Shown: one piece after another, positions 33,201 through 43,638 of the stretch
How the letters are laid out: each line of letters begins with the position of its first letter
Numbering within the stretch: position 1 is the first letter of the stretch
NCBI GenBank assembly: GCA_001599975.1
Contig: BCIO01000001.1
Span: 1,798,001-1,862,000, forward strand
DNA: 64,000 nt
Reading direction: 5' to 3'
From: Cystobasidiopsis lactophilus
Lineage: Eukaryota; Basidiomycota; Agaricostilbomycetes; Agaricostilbales; Chionosphaeraceae
Translations under genes and position numbers: made by a program
Notes under the pieces: model-generated
The model's input: only the letters and a program-made list of their open reading frames with translations
The model's database searches: none
What the model was told of the DNA's origin: nothing

Positions 33201-34739
33201 GCCCGCCTTTTGGTGCTGCTTCTTGCCCTTTGGCGAATTGGGCGAGTCGAGAGCCGAGTCCGCGTGGCCCTCTGACGAAAAATCGGCGGAGGCGTTGGAG
33301 GAGTAGGCAGAGCTCCCGGAGAAGGACCTCTGTGGGTGCTGCATGGCCTGCGAGCCTTGCTGGGAGTTGGAGACGTCGACCAAGGTCGAATCAGAGGCCG
33401 CTGCGGGACCTTCCAAAGCAATCTTGGGGGTGAGAGTGATCTTGCGGGTGTCGGCATTGGGGTCAAAGGAAGGTTCAGATTGAGAGCCGGAGCGGTAGCG
33501 GCCATTGGAACCACCTGGGGCTTCGGTCGAGCGAGCAGGCTTCTGTTGCGGGTACGGCTGCTGAAGCTGCTGCTCGAGCAGCATTTGATCGATGGATTGT
33601 TGAGGCTGGGCGTTGGGAGAGATGGCTCGCAGAGGTTGCTGTTGTCCTCCCGCGCCCGACCCCTGAACCAACTGCCCCTGGCCTTGCGCTGGCTCTGGTC
33701 GCCGCTGCAGCTTGACCTTCTTGCGAGGTTGCTGTTTGCCAGAGCGCGGGCCGTACTCGTCCTCGCCTTCGTCGCCCGCATCGGCACTCGGGTCGTCCTC
33801 CTGCAGCTCCTGCTGCTGACGCTCCTGCTGCTGCTGCATGTGCATATGCTGCTGGTGCCGCACAATGTCTTCTTCGGTCATGGTCGTATCCTCGTCCTCG
33901 TCGCCCTCTTGCGACTCGTCCTCCTCCGACTCGTCTGTTTCGTCCTCAAACCCATTGACTTGGTGGCCCAGCGCTTGGTTGTCCTCGCTCATGGTCTCAT
34001 CTCCCTCTGACCATTCGTTGCCAGAATGCTCGAAGTAGGTAGGGGCGGAAAACTGAACATTGCGGCCGGACTTGGCGGCGCCGACCAGCTTCTGGCGAGG
34101 CTTGTAGGGCTTGTTGGGGATCTTGTGGACGGGAGGGGTAATTAAAGAGACAGCTGCAGCCGAGCCAGGCCCATTCAAATGGTCTTCTTGCTGGGCGGTC
34201 GTTAGCTGTGTGCAAGTCGCGAGGTCAGACTTCATGCACTTCGGGAGCAGAGAGCGGGAAGGGCGTACGTCGACATTCCTGTGCTTGTTCAAGCGGGCCA
34301 GCCGTTCAAATGGCGTCTCGATGTTCTCCGCTGGGATGTAGCCCACGCCTTGGGACTTGAGGACGCGAACGAGCCACCAGTAAGAGTTGGAGTCGTCAAG
34401 CAGGGTGAGTGAGTCGCCTTTGGAGACGGAGGCCTGCCCCTCGACCGACGCCAGGAAGGTGTGTAAAGCATAGACGTGCTCAAAGTCGATGTCCTCGTCG
34501 GGCACCGAAGGGGAAGACGACAGGTCGGAGAACTCGTCCTCGTCGCCAGAGTCGATGGAGTCTTCAAGCGGCGAGTCCTCCTCCATGACGGACTGCTGCT
34601 GGCCAGTCTCGTGGACGAACCTGATGCCCGACTGTTGCTGCTGCTGGTGTTGCTGCGCGAGCTCCGCCTGGTTGGTGTTAATGCGAAGTCCCCCTTGGCC
34701 GACGCCCAGCTCATGCTGCCCTTGGAAGCGGTGATCCAT
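30237..34739 (-). CDS. SH3 and Ras-association (RA) domain scaffold protein
   Basis: A protein of about 1,460 residues. The ATG at 34739 opens a Gln-rich leader. An SH3 domain lies at residues 75-155: HVYALHTFLASVEGQA, LTLLDDSNSYWWLVRVLKS, GVGYIPAENIETPFERLARL. It is followed by acidic (EDESQEGDEDEDTT) and poly-Gln segments encoded by CAG/CTG-rich DNA (33,000-33,060; 33,780-33,860). An RA-like ubiquitin fold lies mid-protein (RIFAGETVEAEATFKTVLLS, LRQTLQRFRFPLEF). A low-complexity C-terminal third ends LDDLLAMVAV at 30237. Introns at 34206-34268 and 31757-31810 are inferred from clean GT-AG ends; both are multiples of three without stops. SH3 plus RA suggests a Ras/Rho-linked polarity or phosphatase scaffold, but I give no orthologue name. 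Confidence 0.75.
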   Translation of the reverse strand: MDHRFQGQHELGVGQGGLRINTNQAELAQQHQQQQQSGIRFVHETGQQQSVMEEDSPLEDSIDSGDEDEFSDLSSSPSVPDEDIDFEHVYALHTFLASVEGQASVSKGDSLTLLDDSNSYWWLVRVLKSQGVGYIPAENIETPFERLARLNKHRNVDVRPSRSLLPKCMKSDLATCTQLTTAQQEDHLNGPGSAAAVSLITPPVHKIPNKPYKPRQKLVGAAKSGRNVQFSAPTYFEHSGNEWSEGDETMSEDNQALGHQVNGFEDETDESEEDESQEGDEDEDTTMTEEDIVRHQQHMHMQQQQERQQQELQEDDPSADAGDEGEDEYGPRSGKQQPRKKVKLQRRPEPAQGQGQLVQGSGAGGQQQPLRAISPNAQPQQSIDQMLLEQQLQQPYPQQKPARSTEAPGGSNGRYRSGSQSEPSFDPNADTRKITLTPKIALEGPAAASDSTLVDVSNSQQGSQAMQHPQRSFSGSSAYSSNASADFSSEGHADSALDSPNSPKGKKQHQKAGSGSSAEMVDDKKKKSGMFSGLFGRKKDKKAGGSPTADASSPPSNHQPQLQQERRPSQQLQQQQQRPDGHQRPGAFSPAPTGQQRQIVQRQWKDHDAYLADEALRQQQVEAQQVLYHQYGIQRSPGDQSNSFVRSPQSLQTPSPSQPPARPMRPGSLIGSPGIPGLDVPILNVLRIFAGETVEAEATFKTVLLSESTTTDDLLRQTLQRFRFPLEFSKEFFITIKELGGHEEVLKDSDKPLLVFQTLAKEESTPILPSVKRSSVASISSISSNLSMHPAIEKLGMNDFSDDSAVKLYLNRYTAQRPEAVRLLRQDSDSASQASSAQTITPPNESSSTPTPRGSLLANGAGPIPRFALKVLIYPTDLPEGVAFDPFSQAIIPQSVLSDRRSSATSSLDIPSQFREKILLMPANATVTEVVETALDRFGIIGGVVEGGDEVEDRISKRRSVVRVRYSLAVRNSSGEGTFFAPISFAEPNSCFPAENVMAPSRKVLDAYVQQPPIFRQQPPSNTKDARRRSADILSSFAASPGDLQTSDPVFILRSAAPHSPLTSTNLQVATSSLRPPLQQEKSEMSDTSSRYDTPSEELPPQLQEQMSKQEMIAAQRAASRANQHAMISAHKNAEQGVDILLQDQGRLRSSKPASGSKVRYSYFDKEGAEYDVSDIMESEWSSAQKQKARADQRLSLNSASEASFLSAPTSPASALSAANTSLDDDEAVAALRNASVSIGGSKKALGLGSRASDDKLQEALARPSSSMAVDESIDQRISRVLTKVKSGPSTNGSRTPTASRTPTSSKRLSSGRTSPMLNGRSSPASPYSRPSSEEPSRRTPQHDRQRQHRKDESVNSLASDQSSIASSHSPSTPATAASAHNTSLTTISPATRNASSLSTRLVYPADLGLETLFAIVGDGQPEAKPRPSRLLQPGAEELFGPEAPIGPLSDAGVQHWYSQMSLQFDSLEEVGSILVLAPAQRRLNALPQKLDDLLAMVAV
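34206..34268 (-). other. In-frame intron of the SH3-RA gene
   Basis: 63 nt, donor GTACGC and acceptor GCACACAG on the minus strand. It interrupts the conserved NKHRNVD-L segment just after the SH3 domain. Removal leaves the frame intact, retention adds 21 residues. Confidence 0.6.
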
Positions 34740-35787
34740 GGCCGCGCCGTTACTCGCTCGTTCAGGTCGTGAAATGCCTTTGCTGACGTCGTTAATAACA
34801 GCTCATTGGGCCCTGCCGGTGCAGCGAACGGGGTCAGCGGAAGCAACGAGAATGGCAAAGTCGACGCGCACAAGCTTTTTTGGCTGTCGTCTTGTTCAAT
34901 AGGCGCGTCCGGGGTCGTTTGCAGCGTTTGGCCAGCTGCCCAAGGTCGATTAGCAGCCCAAAATGTCGCGTTGTGTCGCTGCCTTGGTCGAGTTGGGCGG
35001 CGCATTGACCTTCAGGTGCCGTGAGGCTCACTTCTGGTTCCTGCCCTTTGCAACGAAGTCTAAGTTTTCTACTGCCTGCTCTGAGCTTGCTTGTTGTTAT
35101 GCTATCATAAGGTGCATGTCCTGGGCTGCTACTTGTCTGCACAAAGCGACTCCAGACGTCGTCGGACTTCATGCTCTCGGAAGCCAATGCACAGATTCTG
35201 CGCTTGGCACCACTGCCGCCACACAAACTGCCTGCTTCCCCTCTTGCTCTCATCTTGAAGCTGCCAGTGGTACCCACAGTAGGCTTGTGTCGACGGAAGA
35301 AGAGACGGCCCGGGCACCTTAGCGGACCCTCTTGGCCCCAGTTCCCTGCCTTGCGTGTCGGCTGAGGCTGCTCGTCGCTCGACAGCCCGCTTTTGAACCA
35401 TTTAAAGGTGCTCGCTCAGCACGAAGATCTCTTGCAGGGCTGCGCTCCGTTGACGCCGGGGAAGATGAGCACTTGATCTCCAAATCCGGCGGAGGTCAAA
35501 GCCTGCCGCGCGGCTGCGGCGATCGCGTTCCATTGTTGCTGTCTCACTTTCGTTGCGCCGTGTATGTACAACAAAGACGGCCTCTAGGATCCAGACAACG
35601 ACAGAAGACGAGCATCCATAGCCTGATGTTCTTGCGACAAGCGCGCCCAAGAACACTAAGGCCCAGCATTCGATATCTTGCTCTGTAAACAACTTTTTTC
35701 TGCTCGCCATTCGGTCATTTGTTTGCTGCCAAAGCTTGTTTTTAACGACCCGGTCAAGCGGAGGAGAGCACAAGGCAGGACGAAAGG
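34740..35787. promoter_or_regulatory. 1 kb divergent intergenic region, SH3-RA gene / 7TM protein B
   Basis: The largest divergent spacer here. Open frames on both strands are short or begin at non-ATG codons and show no family resemblance. It should hold both promoters and long 5' UTRs. Confidence 0.45.
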
Positions 35788-37544
35788 ATGGCAGGCTCGA
35801 CAATTGGCGTCCTCCAAGGCCTCCCAGCCAACACGAACCCGTACCTGTGGCTGTACGGGAGGCTTCAGACGAGCACCGGCATTCAAGAATGGAAAACGTC
35901 CATGACCGTTCTCCTGGCGATCTGCTCCGGCCTCTGGCTCTTGGATCTAGCTGTTTCTATCACCACAATCGTCATGAAAGTCAAGCGAGGGGAGCGGTGG
36001 ATTGCAAAACTGATGCCAAGTCGCTACGGCACATTTGTTGTGTGCGTGTTCCGGTTGGCCACAAGTCTCGTTCCAACGTGCTCACGGAGCAACCAGTCTT
36101 AATGCGCTTCTGATTTGGCCGATATGCCAAATACTGGCTTTCTGCGCCATTGTGAGCGTCTCGGCCTTTCTATCCTGTAGCCGAGTTCCTCAGAAGCGAC
36201 TGGCCCTACAGCAAATCAGCATCACCATCCTTATCCATGACGGCAAATATGGCATCCTGCCGTACAGTTTTGCACTGCGAGACTTGCTATATTTTTTTGT
36301 CTACGCCAACGCGTGGACGCAGGCTTACAACTGCGTGCGTTATTCATGCTCTCGAAAGACATCGCCGAACTCACGCAGAAGAACATCAATGTAGCTTACT
36401 ACTGTCTTACTTCAAAGCGCAACTCAAGAGAACAACCGCAAGCGCATCCCATGGCTAGGCATGTTCGTGGCAGTCTACGGCGCCGTGGTCCTCGTTGGCA
36501 TTCTTTGCGGCCTCCTCGTGACCTCCATCTCCACCAACAAGTACGCTGCACTCGCACGGCAGGTCTTCCTCAAGGTGTCAGACGAGCTATTATCGTGGAG
36601 CGACGCCTGGACACCGGAAATCGAAGTGTCGGAGGTGCAGATCGACAGTCTATTGGCTCAGGTCAAGCAAGCCTCGCAAGCGTTGGGCGTTTGCCTGCAC
36701 TACATCTCCCACAAATGCGTTGTCTTGACCATTGGCACCATCCTTCTCTTCCTCACCTGGATGATCCCGGCCGCCGCCCTGATCGTCTCCCTCAAGCGGC
36801 AACGCCGCCTTCTTTCGCAGACCCTCAAAACCTTTACTGAAAAGCTCAGTTCGCCTCAGACGAACAACAACACCAGCGACTTCCCGGAGTCCCCGATCAA
36901 CCTTCTGCCTTCGCCCAACCTGTTTGTACGATCGGACAAGGCTCCAATTCCACCAGCAGACTCGCTCCCACGGCCTTTGACCAGCCCGGAAGCTCAGTTG
37001 ATACGACTCAAGGTGTTGGTGACCAATATGTGCGTGGCAACTGGACCTCTTGAATTGTAGTGGCCACTGCTGACATTTTGCCTGACCTCAACAGCATCTT
37101 GTCTAGCGTAGCATACTCAACATTCATATGTTCGATCCTGGGGATCATGATCGCCATCATGTTCTACTCGTGAGTTTGTGAACCTCGCTTAGGCCGCATA
37201 AGTTTGCTCACGGCCAGCACAGGCAACAACCAACAGCACAAGGCATTGCAAATCTATCACGGCTCCAATTTGCCGCTGTGTGAGTCCTGATTTTTCCTGT
37301 TGTGCGGCGAGCGCTTCTGATATCAGCCAACAGCATTATCTTCACCTTTCTACTAGTGCCTATCGACATCATTGCCCTCTCCAGAGCATACCTCTCGAAG
37401 GGCATGATTCGAAACAGAAAGCTGTCGGCAGGTTCGTCGGGGCCCAATGCTGGTCGGCGGCCGTCCGCTCAGCCACAGGCCATCGTCGTGACCTTTGAGA
37501 CGGCAATCAACGTTGATATCTCCCTGGACGAGGAGCAAAAGTAG
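35788..37544 (+). CDS. Seven-helix membrane protein B, lineage-specific family
   Basis: Function unknown. The N-terminus MAGSTIGVLQGLPANTNPYLW carries the family's LP-x4-PY motif. Seven hydrophobic helices can be read: MTVLLAICSGLWLLDLAVSI, LLIWPICQILAFCAIVSVSA, LRDLLYFFVYANAWTQAY, MFVAVYGAVVLVGILCGLLV, VVLTIGTILLFLTWMIPAAA, VAYSTFICSILGIMIAIMF, IIFTFLLVPIDIIALSRAYL. The first loop has RGERWIAKLMPSRYGT, almost identical in layout to protein C. Loop 5-6 is long and Pro/Ser-rich, and the tail is charged and ends DEEQK. Five or six introns, three with GTGCGT or GTGAGT donors. About 470 residues. The seven-helix plan is suggestive of a receptor or channel, but no known signature is seen. First of four consecutive plus-strand membrane/secretory genes. 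Confidence 0.7.
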
Positions 37545-37849
37545 AACCACGATATAAGATGACCCATGGGATGTATTGTAAACTACTACTGTCGTGCATC
37601 GGTTGGCCCAAACGTCGATGGTAACTCCTTTGGCGGGCAGGGTCAGGAACCTGGTCAGCCACCCACGCTGGGGTGCAATGTCTTGCTCTTCTTCCATTGC
37701 CTGCTGTTGCTTTACTAGTGATCTTCGCCCCGCTGGTACGTTCTCCTAGGCTCCACAGAGCGCGATGCCGATGCCAGTTTCGAACAGGCCAGAAAAGGGC
37801 AGACAAGCTTCACCAACGCCCGCTCGCACCGGATTTCAGCAGATAGGAA
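37545..37849. other. Intergenic, no gene seen
   Basis: 305 bp between 7TM protein B and the GT92 gene. Nothing recognisable. Expected 3' UTR and promoter. Confidence 0.4.
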
Positions 37850-39386
37850 ATGTCGAAGCACAAGGTCAAAAGAAGTGATTATGAATTGCTTGCTATGGAC
37901 GACACCAGCCAAGAAAAGGTCCCGGAGAGCTCCTTGGCGGCCCGGATCCATGTTCCACGCTACCGCCCTCTACTTCAAAAAGCCTTGTCCATTCTAGCAA
38001 GTTGGATCCTTGTTGGTGCTCTCTATCACTTCAGAGGGCTGTTCCCCTTCCACTCCGATCGAGTCGCAAATGCCCTCGTCTCGACGGAGGTTCGCCTTCG
38101 CCAAGTCACCTTGCCGGCGCCTTACGCTTCCCATCGGTTCACTTTCTACTCGGCTGTCTCAAGATCAAAAGCGGACACCTTTCAACTGATGGATCAACCG
38201 GGGGATCATTACTTGGAGATCCTAAGCTTCTTGGAGATCATGCCCTACACGCCCGCATTCAAGCCGCAGTGGCTCCCAGAAGTTCCAGAATTGGACTTCA
38301 TCAAGAGTGTGGCCTGTGTCCTCCCAGATGGCGAGAGAACTCAAGCCCAACTGAAGCGATTCAACGACAAGCTGGGCCTCTTCATCAACTGCCCGCTTGG
38401 CGCACCTCCGCCTGCCTATTCGAATTCAGACATCAAACTGGCCTTCCATTTACAAGAATCGGACGATGCCTTCGAGTTTCCGATCCATCTTTCCAGCCAA
38501 GTGACGGCTCCGCCGCGTGGAATGGCCATTTGCCTTGCACCAATCTACGGCATCCCTAATCTGGACCGGCTGCTGCAGTGGAGGGAACACCATCGCATGC
38601 TTGGGGTCGACAGGGTCTACTTCTACGCGCGGGAGACGAACGCCGACCTCAAGGAGTTTGTGGACCGATACACCACAGCGACAGGAACTTACGACACCTT
38701 CAAGGTGGCGGACTACTTGATGCCAGAAGTTCATGGCACCGATGTCCTCGAGGACCATGGCGAATACCAAGACCAGGTGTTGAACTACGCGGACTGCCAC
38801 CTGCAGTCGCTGGCGTCGTCTCAGCCACCGCAGTGGCTAGCTTACATCGACTCTGACGAGTGGCTGCTTCCCGATCCCATGCCCCTCGACCCTTCTGATG
38901 GTCTAAACACGTTCTTGGAGCAACAGCACGATGATGTGGCTGGCATTTGCACCCACCGCACCATTGTCGGTGGCGAGTCTGTGGTGGGCCACAACGAGAT
39001 GCCGCTCTCGAAAATGCAATTTCTTCGAGAACCGAAAGAGGACGAGTACTATGACAACGTATGGTTCTTCTGCCCTACCAGAATCTCCAAAAATTGCGGC
39101 GGCCACTGACAGTTGCTGACAGGTCAAATGCTTTCATCGCTCAAGCGCACTTGAGTCTGCCGCCGTTCATTTTCCCGTCTCCTACTTTTCGCAAGATGCA
39201 AGCAGTCAACCTTACCGTGTGGAGTGGCTGTTCACCAATACCACTTTGCGCGTGGTCCACACCGGAAATTGGATTTGGCAGGGCGATATCAAGCAGCCTT
39301 ACGTGGCCAGTATCCCACTCAAAAACCACTTGGAGAACCTCTACGCTTCTTATTCGAAACTGCGTCACACCATCGAAGGCTTATAG
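37850..39386 (+). CDS. GT92 family (DUF23) glycosyltransferase, type II membrane protein
   Basis: A short basic cytoplasmic N-terminus (MSKHKVKRSDYE) precedes one anchor helix (ALSILASWILVGALYHF), the type II Golgi-enzyme layout. The catalytic region has the GT92 hallmarks: ICLAPIYGIPNLDRLLQWRE, HHRMLGVDRVYFYARE, NYADCHLQSL, and the metal-binding DxD-like WLAYIDSDEWLLP. A late intron (donor GTATGG after YDN near 39060, acceptor GCTGACAG at 39121) joins to KCFHRSSALESAAVHF and HTGNWIWQG, ending EGL at 39386. About 490 residues, complete. GT92 enzymes add galactose to glycans; the acceptor here is unknown. It sits between two 7TM paralogues on the same strand, so a joint secretory-pathway role is possible but unproven. 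Confidence 0.85.
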
Positions 39387-39725
39387 CTCGACTCCGATCT
39401 TTCGACCTTCACCCAGCCCGACAAGCACCTTTGGCCTGCTCACCATCAGGCATGTGTCGAAAGCACGATCCGCTGGCCCACGTCGCACGACATCATCTCA
39501 GCGCGGCGGTAAAATAGAAACCGAGTCGTGTAGCAGGCCGACACCCCTATCGCATCGGGGCTCGTGCCGCTCTTCGAGTCTTTTGGGCCCAGTTCTGCCG
39601 GGCAGTTCGTTTCCAGGTACGTGCTTCCCTGCGCTGTGTTAGCCCCAAATCGTAGCTGCAGCTGATGGGCAGCATTATTAGCGTGTGATGAGAGCCCCAA
39701 TCTCCGTTCTGCTTCGTCCACCACC
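39387..39725. other. Intergenic, no gene seen
   Basis: 339 bp between the GT92 stop and the start of 7TM protein C. No feature recognised. The C start has a good CCACCATG context. Confidence 0.4.
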
Positions 39726-41400
39726 ATGTCAGCTTCAAGCTTCGCTGGGATTGATTTCGAAGCGCTGGGCGCCGAGATCCAACAACTCCCGCCTACAACA
39801 GATCCGTATCTATTCGTAGAGCAAAAGGCCAAAGAGTTCACGGTGCAGGGGCAAGGGCTCTCTCGAGCGCTCGAAATCGTTTTGATCGTGTGCGCTGGCC
39901 TCTACACACTGGGGTTTCTGGCATCGGTGGGCAGTTTGTGGGTGCGTGCTCGATGGATCTGATCTAGACAGCGCTTACCCATGTTGTGTCCGAAGACGCG
40001 TATCCGAAACGGCGAGCGGTGGTTCGCCAAAAAAGTCCCCAGCAGGATGGGTACCGTGGTGATGTATGCTGCCCCCTCACTACTGTAGCTTAAGGGAAGG
40101 CCTGACAAGTTTGGGCATCAGATTCAACATATTTCTGCTTTGGCCGGCCTTCGATATCATGACCTTCGTGTTTGTAGAGCTCGCCATCGCCGTCAGCATC
40201 CGGGATGGCTTCCTCGGCACCGAGACTTGGAGCTTTGCGCTCCGGTTGATCTTCTACGTCGTGATCTGGTCGCCGGCCTGGCTCCAAGTTTACAACACAG
40301 CGAGCCTCATCCTCCCTATTTCATAAGCTAGGACTGACGACAGCGCTCAGATCACAGGTTGCCTTCTCTTGTACTGCTCGCACATGTCAAATCCGGCGCC
40401 CATTCATTTGGCCCCGTGGATTAGTGCTTGGGGATTTGGGGTGTGGCTGGGGGTGCTGGTGTCTGGGAGTGTTTGGCTGGGGCTCATCGGTTCATCTATG
40501 GGCAATATTGTGCGCTTTGAACACTTTTTTACCGACCGTGAGCTTCTTGAGATCCTGGCTTGTCGAGACTGAAAAAGGCGAGGCAGTACTCCACGCAGCA
40601 AGCGCGACGTGGCAGCCGGGGGAGGCGTTTGATCCCACCCGCCTCGCTCCAGCAGTGGCTCATATACCAGCTCTCATCAAAGATTCGAACAACCTCAAGA
40701 CACGGTTTAATGGGCAGGTGCTGACCGTCTTGGTCGCCATATCCATCTTGCTGGTCTCTTTCGCCGGTCCCGCCTTCTTCCAGCTCCGCTCACTGCAGAG
40801 TCAGCGCAAGCAGCTACAGGCGACCATTGCAAGCATTTCGCCGCACCAACTACAGTCGCGAAGCATGAAGCGCACCCGGGCTTTCGAGTTTCCTAGCTTT
40901 GGCTCCAACGACAGCGACGACGATCCAGCCATTCGGCTCAGAAAGCTCACCAAGCTGATCAACAATACGAGACTGTCGACGGTGGTGCTTGGTTGCCTCT
41001 ACGTGGGCATTTTGGTCGATGCGGTGGTTCTGTACAGTGTTGCCCGGCATGTCGACGACCTCAACTTTCAGACTCTTGAGAAGGCAAATGTGGCCCAGAT
41101 GTACGTCTAAGCAATCAAATGGCCGTTCTGACCTGATAAAATTGGTGCAGATGTCTGGTTACCGGTTTCATGGTCCCAATTGATGTGCTCGGCCTTTATC
41201 GATCCCGCCTCGCCACCAATATCGTCCGCCACACCTCAAAAGCGAGTCAGGGTGGACCGGCCCCTTCTGGTGTCTTGGTCACTCTTCAATCCGTGGTCCA
41301 CGACGACGACGCACGACACGAGGAGGACATGAAGCTGCCGGCTATCTTCGAAAATGACCGATCCCGCTCACTGGAGATCGAGAGGGCGATAGCAGTGTGA
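39726..41400 (+). CDS. Seven-helix membrane protein C, lineage-specific family
   Basis: Paralogue of protein B. The N-terminus has IQQLPPTTDPYLFVEQKAKE, helix 1 is IVLIVCAGLYTLGFLASVGS, and an exon then reads TRIRNGERWFAKKVPSRMGT (compare RGERWIAKLMPSRYGT in B). The helices continue FNIFLLWPAFDIMTFVFVEL, LRLIFYVVIWSPAWLQVY, GFGVWLGVLVSGSVWLGLIG, VLTVLVAISILLVSFAGPAF, VVLGCLYVGILVDAVVLYSV and LVTGFMVPIDVLGLYRS. The last shares VPID-x3-L-x-R with B. The C-terminus is acidic and ends at 41400. About five introns. No catalytic residues are conserved between A, B and C apart from structural motifs. Tandem duplication with B, interrupted by the GT92 gene, is the simplest origin. Confidence 0.7.
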
Positions 41401-41679
41401 CGAGGAGTTGTATTGATTGTACCTAGAGGTCCAGGTGTTAGAGACCAGAAATGCAACATTTTTGCCACCGGCCTCGCGAGCGAGAGTTCGTGCGCCTTTC
41501 TCCCTTTTCTCGCACCGACCGCCATCCGGAATGCCTCTCTGGGTTTTTACCTTTTCTCAGGACTCTCATGAGACGTTGAGGCGATGACCGAGATGAGCCA
41601 AGTGCGATGAAAGAACAGAAGGATTGTAGAGAAGTAAACACGCAGGCTGATGTGTCCTGCATCAACCATCTTGGTCTTG

Positions 41680-43432
41680 ATGAGGTGCTGTAGACGCCTG
41701 GCACTGGCCCTGATACTGGCGCCGCTGACTCTGGCACTCCCTCGCCCGACGTCGAGCCCACATTGCTTCGCCAATGCTTGCGATTCCAATGGCCCTCTGC
41801 CTACACCGTCTCCTGCTCGGCGGCCTGCATGGGACTGGGACTGGGACGGAGAACCCGGACCTGTAGATGTGGATCAGGAGGGCGCAGGTTGGGCAACGAT
41901 GGGGCCGAACTGGCAGGTCCAGCGGCTACAAAAGAGGCAGTCCTTCGGCACAGACTGGGTGACTAAAGTGCGCCAGTCCTTTGCTTCCATTTCACTCTCA
42001 TCAAGATATAGAGCTTACTCTATTGCCCAGACTGCTACCGTCACACTTCCACCGGGGTCCACCGTCGTCACTACTCAAACCCAGACATCCTACATCCCAC
42101 CACCAGGGCCAGGGGGTACGATAACAGTCACCATTTACATCACACAGCCCACGCAAACGGTGTGGTTGCCCGGAGAAACCGACACAATTGTGGAAACGCC
42201 AACAACTTGCTGGTGGGATTGCGACGGTGACGCCACCACCACGACCACCACATCAACCCGCACTCATTCGCCATCGAAAACGCCAGGAGGAACTTCACAA
42301 GGCCATCGGCCCTGTTTGCCGGGCGACCAGAACGAGACGGTGGATTATGGCCCGCTTAGACCGACACACACGCAGACAATCACTCTGATCGTGATCGGAG
42401 TTGACATCTTAGTGATTTGGTTTGGGTGGAACTTTTTTCTGATTCGCACAATCCTCTATCCGATGAAGATCCTGGTCACGGCGATCCACGAATTTGGGCA
42501 CGCGTTGGGGGTCATCGTCGCCGGTCGACGAATCGTTCAGCTCACCATCGACCCAAACGAGGGAGGGATTGTGCAGGTCGAAGGAAACCTGTACCCGATA
42601 GTAAGCAGGTCTGCTGAGTGTGTTCTCGCTTGCAGCTAAGTCTTTTTGCCACCGGTCCGACAGGCAGCCCTTCCGACTGGCTTCGTTCTGAACATCGTCA
42701 TAGGAGGACTTCTGGTCTTTGCTGGCTTCAACACTATGGCATCAAAGATGTGAGGCAATATCTTGTGTTACCGGATCAAGAGACTGACAAGGTCAAGCCC
42801 GCAGAGCGTCTTTCTTTCTGGGTCTTTGCTTTATCGTAATCTTTTGGATGGCTCTTGGCCTCGTCAGCAAAGCCCTCGTCCTGGGGGCTCTTGGGTTGAT
42901 GATTGGGTTCTGGTCTGTTTTCTCAGCCACAGACGATGAGGAGACGTCTGATCCGTGCCGTTCTTAGGTTCATCGACCACGCCAGCGTTCTGCGGTACTA
43001 CGTGCTCTTTGTCGGCGTGATGTCGATTTTGTATGCCATATGGGACAGTGAGCCACTGACCTCTCGCACAGTGATTCCTTCTTACTGCCAATTGTCAAAC
43101 AGCTATGGATGACTTTGTGTTCCGCAAAATAAACCCTTCGTGTGCTACTCTTTGGGGGATGGTAAGGCCTGATACTTGAAGCACTTCCGGGGCTGAGAGG
43201 TTGCGCTCACAGACGATGGCCGGACTTCCGCCTCACATGTGCGTCTGAGCTCTCCTTCCGGTTTCTCGGAGCGTTTCTGACTGTTCAAACAGCTGGGCGG
43301 TCATCTGGATTGGCATTTCGTAGGCTTTCAATTGCATCTCTCAAAATATAGCTCAATCTTCGAGTTAGACTCTTCATGTTGATTTTGTTCATTCTGGCAG
43401 CCCTTGCTGCCTGGCGCCAGACTGGGCAGTGA
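41680..43432 (+). CDS. M50B-type intramembrane metalloprotease with mucin-like ectodomain (copy 2, complete)
   Basis: The start at 41680 yields a signal peptide (MRCCRRLALALILAPLTLAL); an ATG 30 nt upstream is less likely. A Pro/Asp/Trp-rich segment and a dibasic LQKR site follow, then WVTK and, after an intron with donor GTGCGC, a Thr/Val/Pro-rich stalk (TVTLPPGSTVVTTQTQTS, a TTTTTTST run). The shared RPCLPGDQNE leads into helix 1 (ITLIVIGVDILVIWFGWNFF). The zinc motif is in AIHEFGHALGVIVAGRR, with QLTIDPNEGG following. Later helices include PTGFVLNIVIGGLLVFAGFN, WMALGLVSKALVLGALGLM and YYVLFVGVMSILYAIWD. Small exons (KINPSCATLWGM, WAVIWIGIS) lead to the last helix, MLILFILAALAAWRQTGQ, ending at 43432. 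Several introns. Homologous to the gene at 1-767. Confidence 0.8.
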
Positions 43433-43638
43433 GTCTTTGTCTCCCTGCAGGGCTCATGTTTCGTACTGAAGACGGAGATCAGCGGCATGTACTGTCAAAG
43501 CCAAACCTTCTTGCCGACGTAGGGGTCAAGCTATGTCGATGGGAATAGAGGACAATAGGACATTCCAATATCGCCTGTGTCAAAGTAGCACTATCACACC
43601 TTCCCCGTTTGCATAAGAGCGCAAGAGAGCACAGCCCC

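Noticed and set aside
33336-34010. Leu/Val-rich plus-strand frame opposite the SH3-RA gene
   Set aside because: Complement of the Gln/Asp/Glu-rich coding sequence. It has no independent support.
35402-35803. 133-codon minus-strand frame upstream of 7TM-B
   Set aside because: The first codon is TTG and it overlaps the 7TM-B start. No domain or homology is apparent.
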